Shown here one piece after another: positions 1 to 12,360 of a DNA stretch of 64,000 bases. Every line of letters begins with the position of its first letter. Positions within the stretch are counted from its first letter, which is position 1. The notes under the pieces were generated by a model. That model worked only from the letters and a program-made list of their open reading frames with translations. It did not search any database and was not told the DNA's origin. Position numbers and translations under genes: made by a program. The stretch comes from Lophius americanus (taxonomy: Eukaryota > Chordata > Actinopteri > Lophiiformes > Lophiidae), in contig JBBDHG010000061.1 in NCBI GenBank assembly GCA_037951165.1, positions 4,561,001 through 4,625,000 of the forward strand. The letters run 5' to 3'.

Positions 1-519
1 TGATATTCAACAGAACTATATAATAATGTATATAACAATGTAATACTCCCTAGAACTAGGTTATATTCTCTAGAACCATGTACTATTCTATAGATCTATG
101 TATTAATGTGGAGAACGTTTGAATAATCTATAATTATGGAGTATTATGCTAAAATATCATTGTAATGATCTGTAGAACTATGTAATGATCTATAGAACCA
201 TGAAATGTACTGTAAAACAATTTAATGAACTATGGAACTATGTAAGGATCTATGGAACTATAATAATGTATAGAACTATGGAATTATGCATAGATCTATG
301 TAATATATTTAGAACTCTTATATGATCTATAAAACTTTAATGATTTGTAGAACTATATAATGTCTTTAAAACTAGGTAATTATATATAAAACTATGTATT
401 GATCTATAGAACTATGTAATATCTATAGAACTATTACATGATCTATAAAACTATGTGATGATCTATAGAACCAAGTAATATCTATAATACTAGGTAATAA
501 TCTATAGAACTATAGAACT
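1..519. repeat. Diverged minisatellite, unit about 20 bp
   Basis: The first half kilobase is a run of imperfect tandem copies of a roughly 20-bp AT-rich unit resembling ATCTATAGAACTATGTAATG. Copies differ by substitutions and small indels, so the array is old or degenerate. It stops near 519, where a short GC-rich stretch with two direct GGCCCATTCT copies begins (about 538-557). The array reaches the window edge, so its full length is unknown. It lies upstream of the first visible tmem47 exon, probably inside intron 1 of that gene. Confidence 0.85.
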
Positions 520-693
520 TACTCGATGCAGGGCCGGGCCCATTCTGGGCCCATTCTGCTTCACTCCTTTCACTGTGGGCTAAGCTCTTGGTTTGTGTTT
601 GTCAACATAGCCGCTCAGTTGATCGGTGCTCTTCCATGAATCAGGTTTGTGTTGGCACACTCCACTCTAACCTGATATTGTCTGATCTTGCAG

Positions 694-3600
694 ACTGGCA
701 GATTGCCACCCTGGTGCTGTTGGTGACAGGTGCTGTGGCAACTCTGGTGGCCTTCATGGTGGCACTGATTTCCCTGTGCAGAGGGACGCAGAGGCAGCAC
801 TACCGCACCGTGGCTGTGTTCCTCTTCACTGCAGGTATTTCCTTCAACTCCTTTGTATTACTCTCCATCCAAACATTCTGAAATCCCTCTCTCTTCTATT
901 GTTTATCCATGCTCCAAAATGTCACATTCATGCACGTTTGGAAACACAGAACACACACATTCACCACTATAATTTCCATATATAAAGGGTTTGTTGTTCC
1001 AATGCTCACATTCATTAGTGAGGCTGCGGAGGGAAAGAAGCAGCTGAATGAAGCTTCTGGTTGAGCTTATTTTTACTGTGATGTGGAGTGTGGGGCGCTG
1101 CCGGCTCATGGGCCAAGAAAAAGTAGCCACAGAATTTTGCAGACTTACCAACAAAGTGAAGTCACTGTCGGGAAAAAAATGCTACCACAGACTCCTCACC
1201 CAGCACTGCCTCATACTTGGACTGAATCTCTCCTGTGTGCTTTGTGAGAAGATCTTTTTTGGTTTCTGACACTGATGAGAGAGGATTTATCTATAAAACA
1301 TCTGATTAAAACCAACATGTAGCAGAAAGACAGAGATGTATTATTGCATGAACTATACAGCTGTAGGCATGAATGACTCATAGCCTACGCCTGTTTTACC
1401 TTAAAGTCAGCGATGAAACACTAACCTATTCACAGCTGCCTGTGCCCAGTTCCAGTTTTCCCACTTTCTATACTAAAATTGGATTATATAATATATAAAT
1501 ATATATTATATAGTTTACTAGTGACCTGTGTTATATGAACGTTAGTGGTGACTGCAACTAGATTGGACACATTTTGTCACATGACTCTTCTTTGTGTTAT
1601 TTTTTGGAAATACTGAATGCTTGCCAGCAACATGGCAGATAAATGGCCTGTACCGTTGAGAAGTAAATAGGCTATTTAAAATCTGGAAACATGTCTGCAG
1701 ACCTTTTTAAAATTCAAAGAATTGAAAATAAGACCAGGCATAGTGATTGTGAAAGTACTCGTTGTTCATATAACCCGCAACTATATCCATCCATTAAATA
1801 TGAAGCCACATATTGTGGCAGATTAGCTTAGCTTAGTATGGAGAATATAAATGAAAAACCCTGGAATGGCTCTGTCCAATAGTTGAAAAGAAAACATAAT
1901 CTGGCACATAACATCTTAATTAAAACCAACGCTTTACATTTTTTTCACTTTAATTTTTGTAGAAATAAAACAGACTTGACAAAATGTGCTTATTAGGGAG
2001 CTTTGGATGCCAGACTTCTCTATCAGAGCCAGGATAGCTGTTTCCCAGTGCAAGTCTGTCTGCTTAACTAAGCTCAGTGGTCGCTGGCTTCATGTCAAAC
2101 CAAAGCAAATAAATATGTCAAATGTTTTCATCGTTTCTTAACATATTTCCTGTTAGATTACTAAGTTGCAGTTACTGTAAGAACATTAAAAAAAATAGAC
2201 AATTCATTTAGTATCTTCTATGCGGTGGACTGAGATCAGGCAGCATGGCTGGAACAAGCAGATATAATGTTCCCTGTGCCCGCTAGCTCGGTTCTGTATC
2301 TGAAAACATCGGCCACAAAGGACCATTGTGTGGAGTGGACTGTTAGCCATTTACTGAAAAGTGTGGAAATGCCAGGTTATCATTTCCTGTGTGTAATTGC
2401 TTTAAGAGACTCCCAGGAATAAGGCATTCAGTTCTCAGGAGAAGCGGCAGCAGCGGGGTTGGACTATGCCAAAATGCCCTTTGGCGAGGACCTTCAGTGG
2501 CGAGGTTTCAGTGTGGTATTTATTTTCTGTCCGGAAATATGACCTCAGCAGGCGGTAAGCTCAGTCTGGGCTCCATCAACGCCACCGCATTCTTGGGCTG
2601 CTGTCGTTCCCCTGCACACCCACTGCTCCATCCTGTAGGAAGAAAAGGCGGAGCCATAGTTACACATAATCCTTTCCTTGAGAGTCACCTAGCATGCAAC
2701 AAAGAGTACCTGAAATAGCGGGTGCTGCATGGCACATCTACATCCACAATCACGCTGAATCATTTCCAAGCAGACGTTGGTGGTGCTGAGTCATCAAAGG
2801 GATGACTTACTCACAGTAATTACTATCCTTTCAAAGAAAATATGATCACTATTTCATAAAAGAACAACTACACAGACCTCAGAAAGAAGCACTTTATTCA
2901 CAAGGATTTATTTTACAAAGAGTTATTTAGGTAGTTTTTTCTTTTTATTCTCATTGGATGAGAAAAACAAAGTAAATTTGAAGAACAAGGTATCTTTTCA
3001 CAACAGAAAACAAGTTTTGGTAGCCAGATATGCTATGTTTAACTACTATCTAATAGGCAATGTTTTTAATCTCCTACATGCTGTTTATTTATATTGAGAA
3101 ATCGCTTGTAGTCATGTACAGGTACAGAATACTGATGCACCTTCATCACTGAGAAGCTGCTAAATGACAATAGCACAAGGCTCAGTGGAAGAGGATGAAG
3201 ATTCCAACGTGTACCTGCATATTTCTGTTTGATCTTCAGGCTCCTAAAAGAACATTGTCACTGAAAATCTTCAGAGAGGATCATTTGGAACAGGACCAAC
3301 TCTGATATAGTGTAAACTTTCTTTATCAAACTATTCTCTGGTTACCTTCAGCCACTCTCAGTTCTTTTTGCAGGCTTTGGAAATCCCTCACCTTCAGTAC
3401 CTTCACAGTAACGTTTCTGTCTTTGCAGCAGTGTGTTGACTGTCACATCTGTCCTTTCACATGAGCGTGGCCAATGGGTTGTTTTTTTTCATTGGGTTGC
3501 TTGAGATTGCTGAACACACAAACACACTCCTTGTTAAGGAAACAAAGAGACTCAGAATAAATTCAAATTATAGAAACAAGGATCAGTAATTATTAGCATA

Positions 3601-5350
3601 ACTTTTACACTCCAGTTGTTTCACATGCAAAATGGAAAAAAGGAATAATTGAATATATTTCAGTTTCCAAACAGCAGTTGGTGTTCTAAGCTGCCAAACG
3701 CTTACAGAGTGTGAGTATATTATTAGTGTATACATGGAAATATGATATCAAATATACATTCAAAAAGATTAGTTAATCACACAATTCCCCTATTTATTGA
3801 CATTTTGATACAGTGCTGTTAAAAAGTATTGAACTCCCTCCTGGTTTATTTATTATTGTGTGTAAATCAATCCAAAACAAAATTTTACATAAAACACAGT
3901 AAACTTTATTTAACATAAAGATGCTTCATTTTATTAAGTTAAGATTTTTATTTGATAACGTTTTCCAATACCGAAATCACCAGTGTGAAATACCTTTCAC
4001 TACTTGAACTTAAGAACTGGTTTTACCTCCTTAAGCTGCGACGACAGCTCTGACATTGATGTGAAGGAATTCTGACCAACGCATCCTTGCCGAACTCACG
4101 TTTGTGAGTGTGAACTGACCTTTTCTGGTCCTGTCAAAGAATCTCAGCAGTTTCAGTTCCTGACTTTGACAAAGCCATTCCAAACTTTAATTTAATTCCA
4201 ATAAGTCTAATCAGAGATGGACTTAATGAATGACCCATTTGTGCTTGAGCTTCAACTCACAAACTGATGACCTGACATTCTTTCTTCCGAATATTCTGTC
4301 AGGGAGCAGAATATTCAGTTATAGCAAGTCTTTCTGGTCCTAAAACTCAAAGCTACCCCACCTCCATCCTTGAATGAAGTTATGATGTACAAGTTAGTTT
4401 ATGTTTTACACCTGATGTAACAGGAACCCTGTCCTCCAAACATTTCTACCGTTGACTCAACAGTTTGTAGAATATTCCCCCAAAAGCTTATCAAGGTGTG
4501 TTGTTGCAAAATTCAGATGAATCATAATGTTATTCTGGGTTAACCGTGGCTGTTGACTCACTATTCTGAATGGAATAGTAGAGCCATGAACACCAAACTT
4601 TTCCGGATGGAATCAGCTATAAGTGAAGTTTGGGAGTGGTTTTGATTTAGTTTCTCACACTGGCCCAGCTGATATTAAATACCGATTTACTAAAATAAAT
4701 GCAATCCCATTTAAAATGTGTATATCTTGTTTACTCAGGTTGTTTGAATTAGAGAGAGAAAACTCAAAAACTTTTCGTGGATGTATTGTAGCGTTGTGTT
4801 GTTGGAGATGGGAATGATGCTTTTGTAACTGATTTTTCCTTTTCAATTCTTCTTGGTCTGTAAAATATGTGAAAGTAGAAAATGTGGCTATTCTAAAGTT
4901 TTGCATTGATTTGTTTTGCCTTTCCACAGATTTTTTGTTTTTTTTCAAATTTACTATCACTTAAAAACCAAGAGAAACTGGCGCCAGGGGATTCTTTCCA
5001 CATTAACTTGAAAACATGCATGAAAATATATATCAAATATATCAACCATCCTTTCAAGGAACAAAGTATAGATAAAAGTGGAGAGCTCTGCCTTTCTGAT
5101 TTTAATTTTGAATGAACAGTTGGTTATTTTTCCAGTGAAATTATATCTTGACTATCTTCTTGTTCTAGTGGTTCTGCAGGCCTGCGCATTGGTCCTCTAC
5201 CCAATCAAGTTCATCGACGGAACGGTTCTCCAGACCTATCACGAGTTCAACTGGGGCTACGGGCTTGGATGGGGTGCCACAATCTTTATGTTGGGCGGAG
5301 GGATCCTCTTCTGCCTGCGGACCGACATATATGAGGATGCAATGTACTGA
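694..5350 (+). CDS. tmem47: tmem47-like four-pass membrane protein, last two coding exons (5' partial)
   Basis: Coding exons are 694-834 and 5169-5350 (TGA at 5348). The first exon lies upstream of the window. Exon 694-834 follows a TTGCAG acceptor, begins in phase 1 (completing an Asp codon, then WQIATL) and ends GCA G|gtattt. Exon 5169-5350 follows TTCTAG and continues VVLQACALVLYPIKF. It includes the family-typical HEFNWGYGLGWGATIF and a C-terminal YED motif. Two hydrophobic helices are visible in the first exon's product (LVLLVTGAVATLVAFMVALI) and at the junction; a further one lies near the C-terminus. The closest family I know is TMEM47 (PMP22/claudin-like, related to PERP), which localises to adherens and tight junctions in epithelia. 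Human TMEM47 ends CLNPKNYEDYY; here the tail is CLRTDIYEDAMY. A tmem47 paralogue therefore cannot be excluded. The gene is convergent with lrch2. Confidence 0.88.
835..5168 (+). other. tmem47 last intron (non-coding)
   Basis: This 4.3-kb intron lies between the two visible tmem47 exons. It is AT-rich and holds a decayed Tc1/mariner-like element at about 3811-4600. A moderately GC-rich patch at 2220-2660 has open frames, but I see no family match or convincing splice pair for it. Apart from these I see nothing. Confidence 0.75.
3811..4600 (-). mobile_element. Decayed Tc1/mariner-like DNA transposon fragment
   Basis: The left edge CAGTGCTGTTAAAAAGTATT directly follows a TA dinucleotide. It matches the well-known fish and amphibian Tc1/mariner end CAGTGCTGTGAAAAAGTATT. 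The downstream order matches the same family's antisense transposase region: an ACTGGTT..CCTCC segment, a CATTCCAAACTTT segment, CAAGTCTTTCTGGTCCT, and CCAAAAGCTTATCAAGGTG. Many substitutions and small deletions remove any open frame. The right terminus was not found, so the right coordinate is approximate. Confidence 0.6.
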
Positions 5351-6050
5351 GCCCACCGACCACTGGACGTACAAACACACAAACACAAACATAGACAATG
5401 TTCCAACCAAGAGGCGTGCTGGTTTTCCTCACTCTGCAAAAGCTGTATGGGTTTGTGAGCACGGACCCAATTACTCTCCTTCTATTGCTGTCTTGCCCTC
5501 TCTGTTATTTTTAGGCAGGTTGTGGGGGCCTAATTTAGGCCAGGATCATATCAGCGGCACCAAACTACCCCTGGTCACATGCAGCCAGTGGGACTCTCAG
5601 CCCCCGCCAGTGTTGGCGTTGAGGCTGCAAAGTAGCGCACAGAGCTTTCTGGACAGGCACGAGCCCCCGGTGCTGGACGATTCCACTGCACGTCGATGGT
5701 TGTCTATTGTTAGAGAGAAAGGACGGTAGATTCTCAACGCAGAGCTGGCTGTGCAGTGACTGAACATTTGAGGGGATTGACTAATCTCACATTTCCTTTT
5801 TATTCTTCTGTAGCATTTTATTTTAAGACAAGCTTGTTGTTAATGTATTTATGGCATAGTTTTCCTCTTGATAAATATTGACAAAGCTGAACTCCTCCCT
5901 CCCTCTCCAGTGTTCAAGCTGAAACACGTGTAGTAACGCTAAGCTTTCTGATGTTTGAGGTCAATTTGGCTGCTTGGAAACTTTTGCTAGTTTCTCTCGA
6001 ATGAATATTGTAAATGTGTACAAAGTATTTCTACATGAAGGAAAATATGG

Positions 6051-6056
6051 AATAAA
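6051..6056 (+). promoter_or_regulatory. Poly(A) signal of tmem47
   Basis: AATAAA lies about 700 bases after the tmem47 stop codon and is followed by a GT-rich stretch (TTGTGGAGTATAAGGTGTGT). This is the expected arrangement for cleavage near 6070-6080. The 3' UTR would be about 5351-6075. Confidence 0.7.
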
Positions 6057-6079
6057 CACTTGTAGTTTTGTGGAGTATA

Positions 6080-9000
6080 AGGTGTGTTATTTATTGCTGT
6101 TTACTGGAGTATGGGATTCTACAGCATATCTATAACCCAGTGGCGTAAACACTGGACAGAATTTTAAGAGGAGAATTAGAGGTGCTGCCCCTCATTGTGG
6201 CCCAAACTGCAATGAGACAAAAATGCAAACCGCTTTCATTATCCACTGTACACATTCCTCAGAGGAAGCCACCCTGTACCATTTAAAGAGCCATCACCCG
6301 GTAGCCTAGCAGCAGTCATGTGAAAATTTGGTACATTGGATGCAAAACGAGCAATTTAAACATTTTACTGTTTAGCACAAGGCACATTTTTTTAATGAAC
6401 TCCCTGCAAAATGATATGATTATTTCATGTATCTGGGAAAATATTACCAGACTGCTTGTGGTAGATACATGTCCTCGGGCGGAAACTTAAATTTGAAGAT
6501 TATTAGAAGAATTTATTCAAATTTTTCCGTTTCCACATTTGTTAATTGGAGACAAGTTTGAAAAGACTGAGAGCATTTCTCTGTGAAAAAGAGATGGCGT
6601 GGCTTCACTTGAGCTGACTGTTGTGAAGAGTCCTTTCACTTCCGTCCGTTAACCCGTCTCAGACGGTTTAAACCTGCAACAGCTGGTTAAAGAATACCAG
6701 GAAAGGGAACATATGCTGATAAACACTTTGTGCAGCTGCAAGAGTGTGAAAACTCCCCAGCTGTACATGGTATTTACCCATGAGTCAACAGCGTGGCTGA
6801 GCAAATGACAAATGATGGTGTTGTGTGAGCCAGATACCGGGTTCCTGTGAGGGGTGCTCGGAGTGTGAGATGTCAGGTCAGTGGCTGTCTTATTATAGCA
6901 GAGACCTCCTGAGTATCTCTGACATGTTGACCAAAGGAGTTAAAGGTGCCGCCGTTACACACCGGGCGGGCAGAAAGGGTGCACACCCACACAGATGTCA
7001 GGATGCTACTTTGTTGTCCCACCTACATGTCAAGCATGTTAACTTTAGTTAAACATTTAGTGGTGAATACGAAATGAATACTGTCTGTCATTGGCTCACA
7101 AGGAACTCAAAAATATTTTAATCTGCTGCTGAAGAATATTTTAAAACTCACAAATCCCCACAGTATACCCGTTTACTATGTGAATGTGTTTACCACGGCA
7201 AGTTTTACTGTTATTTGGCAGCAGTGAAATGGTCAAGGGCCAAACTGCCAATAGGCATTCATTCTCATCCCTTCACCCACAAAGTTTTCGCTCTCCCAGC
7301 ACGGCTTGCCACAGCATAGCAAGAACATCTCACTGTTTGCATGTCACATTTGTTCATTTTTACGGTAGAATCTAAGTGCAAGTTATCCCCTGTGATCTGA
7401 TTGTGTTTGTTTGACTGTGAGAGCCATCGAAAACCACACGAACCAAAGTTAATATTCAACCACCGGTGTGTTTTCAGGCGGTTTAGAGTTAGCCTATCTA
7501 TATTGATTATGTTTCTCAGTGCTGTAAGAAAATAAAGAAGCAGGGGAGAGAACAATACATTGCATGATGAACATGAATATTTAAGTCTGCAGGAAAACAT
7601 ACTTTGGAATTTTGCAGGAAAAAAAAAGCATAAGACTTCAGCTGACCTGAAACACCAATGAGAAATGGTTGCACTATTCAATATTAAATACATATTATTT
7701 TTAAGACATTTATATTTTAACACACAGTATTTCACAAAGAATCATTTTGCAGTTAAGTGTAATTTGGTCTTCATGCAGCTGCTGCTGTGTTGTTCTCATC
7801 TCTGAATACTTTGAACATGACTCCAACTTTCTCTGTCGATGATTATCACAGCTCTCACTGTATGCCAGCTAAAGAAAAAAGGCAATCCTTTACTCCAGCT
7901 GTTAGTACAGAGAACACATTTAGTCACATTTGATTGTGAATGGGAGTTGTATTAGCATCAAAGATAATTTGGCTATGGAGAGTAGTCTGGCCCCTGGGTG
8001 CAGTAACCAGTCAGGCCCTGCACTCTTTCACTCTGCAGGGACAGATTCCAGTTACTGAGCCTGGGGGACAGAGACAAAGATGGGCGCTGACATCTCCTGG
8101 CCTGAAATTGGAAATTACTGTAAGAGATATGAATGTGCACAGGTACATTGAAAATCCATTAAAAAAAATGGTAGATCGAATACAAACCTGAAGTTGTGCA
8201 GCTCCCATCTGATCCTCAGCATTGGAGGTCCTCTGCAGACTAGTATGGCAGATAAATAGGCTGAAAAACAACACCTGGTCTACATATTACCCTCCAACCA
8301 ATCCTGGATCAGACCTAGCTCCAACAAAATTACATATTAACCTGCAGAAGTTAAAAAAAAGTTGCAAAACTTCTGCATTGTCACACTTGGGTAGCGCACT
8401 TGTGCTGCCCAGTTGCCCCCTTGCTTCCAATTATACCAAACACAACATTCAAAACTTTGCGTTACTTCAGTTGTGTATCATTTAGTGAGCTGCATTTCAT
8501 CCACTATCTTGTGTTGCATGTAGCAAAGGTACCAAATTTGACCCACAGGGCAATCCAAATGGCACCCAAATGTTCAGACCATTTCACCTACACAAGAATG
8601 AGAGATATCAGTGTACAACAGCAAATGTGCATTCTTAATGAGAGTTTATCTCATTTATTCCCTTAGAACCTCTTCATGCCACTGATGTGAATTAAAGAAA
8701 AGATGCCCTAATAACCATAAACACGGACACGCACAGATAGACATGGCGTGGGAAGTAGTCAGCTGCTTCACTGACCCTGAAGATGTCAATGAATGTTGGA
8801 CCAAACATTGAAAACCAACGACAGCCTGGAGCCACATGGTGACTTTCTCAACATGAGACACAATATCATGAGGTGGTGGTTTCTATGTTTGATGCTTTTT
8901 TCATATTATCCAGAGTGGTGAGGCTTATTTGTATTCAACAGAATAGTGTAGTCTACAAGTAAACATAGAATCTGATGAATTATTGATGGAGTCAAAAAAT

Positions 9001-10480
9001 CTGAATCAAGTAGGAGTTCATACTCTACCAATACTTTGTTACAGTTATACAAAATATAAAATAAATTGATTTGAACTTATTAGCTTTATCCGTTAAGGCA
9101 TACCATTGCAATTTTAAGATGTAGACTAACCTTTTCCACAACAAATGAATATATTTTCTTTGGTATTAAATGGACTGGACTGGACTATATGCAAGTTCAC
9201 TAAGAAGAACCACACTGTTTGGTCTTCAGGACCCATCTAGTAGTCATCCTCATTACCTTGAATAATACATAGCTAGCTAAGGTTGACACTTGCATCCACT
9301 TAGTAGCGTAGACCTTATATGAACTTTTCAATAACTCAACGTTCATTCAAACATTTGCTTTTATTTGAATTAGGCCATAAAATGAAGGGAAGATAAAATC
9401 AAACCTATTGAAAAGCTCATTTGATATTTATATAAATCAAACATCCCATAATATGCCTTTGGTAGCAACAGCTGAAGTCATCTCTCCCAGTATTCATTTT
9501 CTATGAGCAAACATGTGAATACACAAATGAAAGAAATAATAAAATCTGCTGTGTTATAGAAAAAAGCCATGTCACACACCTTGGTTATGAAATGTTCAGG
9601 TACAAAATTCTGAATCTCTTAGAGTAAAATAACTTAAAATAAAAATATTTGAATTACAGGCAGCAGGTGTATTGGTGAGGATGGTGTAGAATTGATTTCC
9701 TTCCTATCAGACACTGTCTGCATGATGACACAGACATTATACATTGAAATAGCCCACAGGATATGAACACGAACGCTGCCTGTTTTACATTAAACTGTAT
9801 TCATATCCTACTTATAAAATATGTATTACTATAATTAATTGGAACAGAGAGATAATCAGTTATCATGTAATACATTTTTTATTGCAGGAGATGCTTTTTC
9901 TGGTCCAGAGAGCTTATTAGTAAAGATCTGACCAATTCAATGATTTGAATTTCTACAATAAACACCACATAAGAGGTGGTGGAGAACATTTGCTATACGG
10001 TTTGATGGAAATTAACCATTTTGACATATTCAGGACCAAAATGCTTTAATAGTCATGTAAATGTTGTTTTGCATCCATTTTGAATAATGATTCCAAACCC
10101 GTCCTGACTGGCAGTGACTGAGGTGTTGAAAAAAATCCTCATGCATCTTAAACCTTAAAAAAGAAAAGAAAAAAAGAATCTAAACACTGAGATACTTTAT
10201 AAGCTTGAAATGGTTTGGATATAATAAAGACAAACTCTGCACTTTATCTCTAAGGCCGAGCCCGGCTACCCTACGAAGAAACTAATTTCAGCCGCTTGAT
10301 GGAGCAGGATATTTTCAGTCAACATGACTTATTGGAATAGAATCGACTTATTGGAATAGAATCAAATCATAAAAAGTCCAGCATTTGTATAAAATACCAT
10401 TGCACAGTATTCTGTACTACTTTCAGTGATGTGATGGGGGTGGTTATAATCTCAGGTGATGGTCTTCTGATATCTGTGAA
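6080..10480. other. Intergenic AT-rich stretch, no gene seen
   Basis: Between the tmem47 3' end and the weak candidate exon near 10.8 kb I see no reading frame with a family match, no paired splice sites around a conserved-looking exon and no clear repeat family. Short open frames are scattered on both strands and have no codon structure that persists across splice signals. Confidence 0.55.
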
Positions 10481-10639
10481 AGCCTCATTCTCAGAGATTA
10501 TCAATCTTTTTTATTATCAATAAGAGACGCTGAAAACAAGAGAGGGCAGTTCTGCAATAAATCTGCTCCCTTAGACGTCTGACTGTTGAACGTTTCCTGT
10601 CTTTCCAATGCAGTCTCCGCCTGTGTGACATCTTCATTT

Positions 10640-10890
10640 TCCACAAACAGAGTGGCGAACACGTGTGTCGACCTTCTTCATTTCTACTGCTCTCCTTCTG
10701 CAATATGAACACAGGTTAGAGTGAAAGTATGTCCATTTTTTTGTGTAATTGTACAATGTTATTTGTGTTTTTACCCACACTTTGAGCACTATACCCCACA
10801 CACAGCGACAGGAACAATAGGACGATGATGGTAGCAGCAAAGAACACACACATGGATCGAAACCCGTCAGGGGCCGCATCTCACAGTCCT
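10640..10890 (-). other. Possible membrane-spanning exon, unassigned (gene relic?)
   Basis: On the minus strand, bases about 10880-10776 encode APDGFRSMCVFFAATIIV followed by LLFLSLCVGYSAQSV, a plausible single transmembrane helix. It ends at a reasonable donor (GTG G|gtaaaa at 10775). A strong polypyrimidine acceptor (GCTTTTGTTTTAG) lies just upstream, but the helix frame has a TGA immediately after that acceptor. Either a weaker internal AG is used or a frameshift has occurred. A further acceptor (ATTGCAG, about 10700) and a short basic open stretch (VEMKKVDTRVRH) follow. The base composition is more exon-like than its flanks. In human, IL13RA2 lies directly downstream of LRCH2 on the same strand, which would fit a receptor relic here. 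I found no WSxWS motif or ectodomain exon, so the identity is unproven. Confidence 0.25.
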
Positions 10891-11879
10891 AAAACAAAAG
10901 CAAAGAGACACACATGGCCTCAGGTTTATTTTTGCACGTCCACTCTCAAAAGATAAGCATCCATCATTTAAATTTATGATAAGAAGTCTGCTTCAAACCA
11001 TATGGAAAACAATGAATCAGCATAAATATGAGGATCACGACAGCGGTTACCTGTCAATGTTTAATCAAAGCATAAAGACCCATATTTAAACATTTTACTG
11101 AATCAGAAGTCATTTCTTTCAATTTTTTGAAAATACTGCATTACAGGTTTTTTTTTAGAAACTCGTTGTTAGATGTAGCTTTGTGTCACCAATATAGTCT
11201 TTGTGATTAGTGAGAACACAAATAATCAAAACTCTTTTACCACAGAACACAAGAATGTAATTAGTGAGTACTCTATCTTATAACTGTTTATTCAAATTGA
11301 AAACATTATAAACCTGCAAACAAATGTTTAATCAAGCTAAAGTGTGTACCTATGTGTGGTACACATGATCCAAAACATTGTAACACATTTATTTTCTTCC
11401 TAGTGAAGTCAAGTGCAAACAGTGAAAGCGCTCTGAAGGCAGAGTAGAGAAACTCTTTTTCTCACATCTTGCCTTCCAAATAATCAGTGCATTATTTTTG
11501 TTAATGCCACTAGATGGCAGCCAATATTATCCAGACGTGAGGACCACAGGTCAAAATTAAACAGAATGATGGGAGTGAAAAAGTTCATCCTCATGTGAGA
11601 TAGATACAGGAGGTCTCAGGAGGTCAAAGAAGCTATTGACATACAGTACAGGATTACACCATATTCCTAATCACTTAAACCTTTAACATCATTGTTATAG
11701 TGAGGACATATGATAAAGGTTTCTACAAACGTTACATTGGTGATAGACAGTGAGAAAAGCGAAGGTATGCGCTCAACCCAGGTTGCTGAAGGAAATTCAG
11801 TGATTTTGATTGTAAAAAAATTAATGAAGTTATTGGAATCATACAGAAATTATGTTTATAGCGTATATCTATATGCGCT

Positions 11880-12030
11880 AATAGTTCTTATTTCCAAACT
11901 CCGTTCTTCGCTCACCTTAAGTGATGCTGAAAAACTGATCCAGGCGTTTGTCTCCTCCAGACTGGATTACTGTAACGAGCTTCTCATCGGGATCCCTGAT
12001 AAAAGTCTTAAAAGACTTCAGTACGACACG
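11880..12030 (+). mobile_element. LINE reverse-transcriptase C-terminal remnant (jockey/Rex1/CR1-like)
   Basis: The plus-strand translation reads KLRSSLTLSDAEKLIQAF then VSSRLDYCNELLIG and SLKRLQ. This is the characteristic block after the reverse-transcriptase domain in fish jockey/CR1-type non-LTR retrotransposons (the family form is close to DAEKLIHAFITSRLDYCN). Only about 50 codons survive. There is no flanking endonuclease or complete RT and no poly(A) tail visible. Confidence 0.65.
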
Positions 12031-12334
12031 TCACGATAAGTGATTTTTTCCTGGGATGTTCTCGTGAAGGAAATCGTGACAAAGGATACTGGATCATCAA
12101 GTTGATTGTTCACTTGATAGCTTTATTTTTTACAGTGCCCTGAGGCAGAGGGGGGAAACAGAGAGTTAATAAACCCCGTCTATCGTTATTTGACTAAAAA
12201 ACAACACTTTTTGCACATGTCATTTAATGTTGGCTCTTATAGAATACAATTCCACGGACATTCTCCATAAACCATGTACCATTACCAACTCTTTTTCAGC
12301 TGCTGTGAAATATAAGATCATATTTCAAATGAAA

Positions 12335-12360
12335 TGATATATATATGATATATATATAGT
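12335..12360. repeat. (AT)n-rich simple repeat
   Basis: Alternating AT dinucleotides are interrupted by single G bases. It lies in intergenic AT-rich DNA with no associated gene. Confidence 0.6.

Noticed and set aside
1..519. Regular spacing considered as a CRISPR-like array
   Set aside because: The units are tandem with no unique spacers, and the DNA is vertebrate. It is a minisatellite.
2389..2718. 109-codon open frame in the tmem47 intron
   Set aside because: There is no recognisable domain, the start context is ordinary and no splice partners were seen. The moderately high GC alone is not enough.
5265..5729. 154-codon open frame overlapping the end of tmem47
   Set aside because: It is out of frame with the conserved tmem47 exon and runs into the 3' UTR. 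It has no family resemblance.
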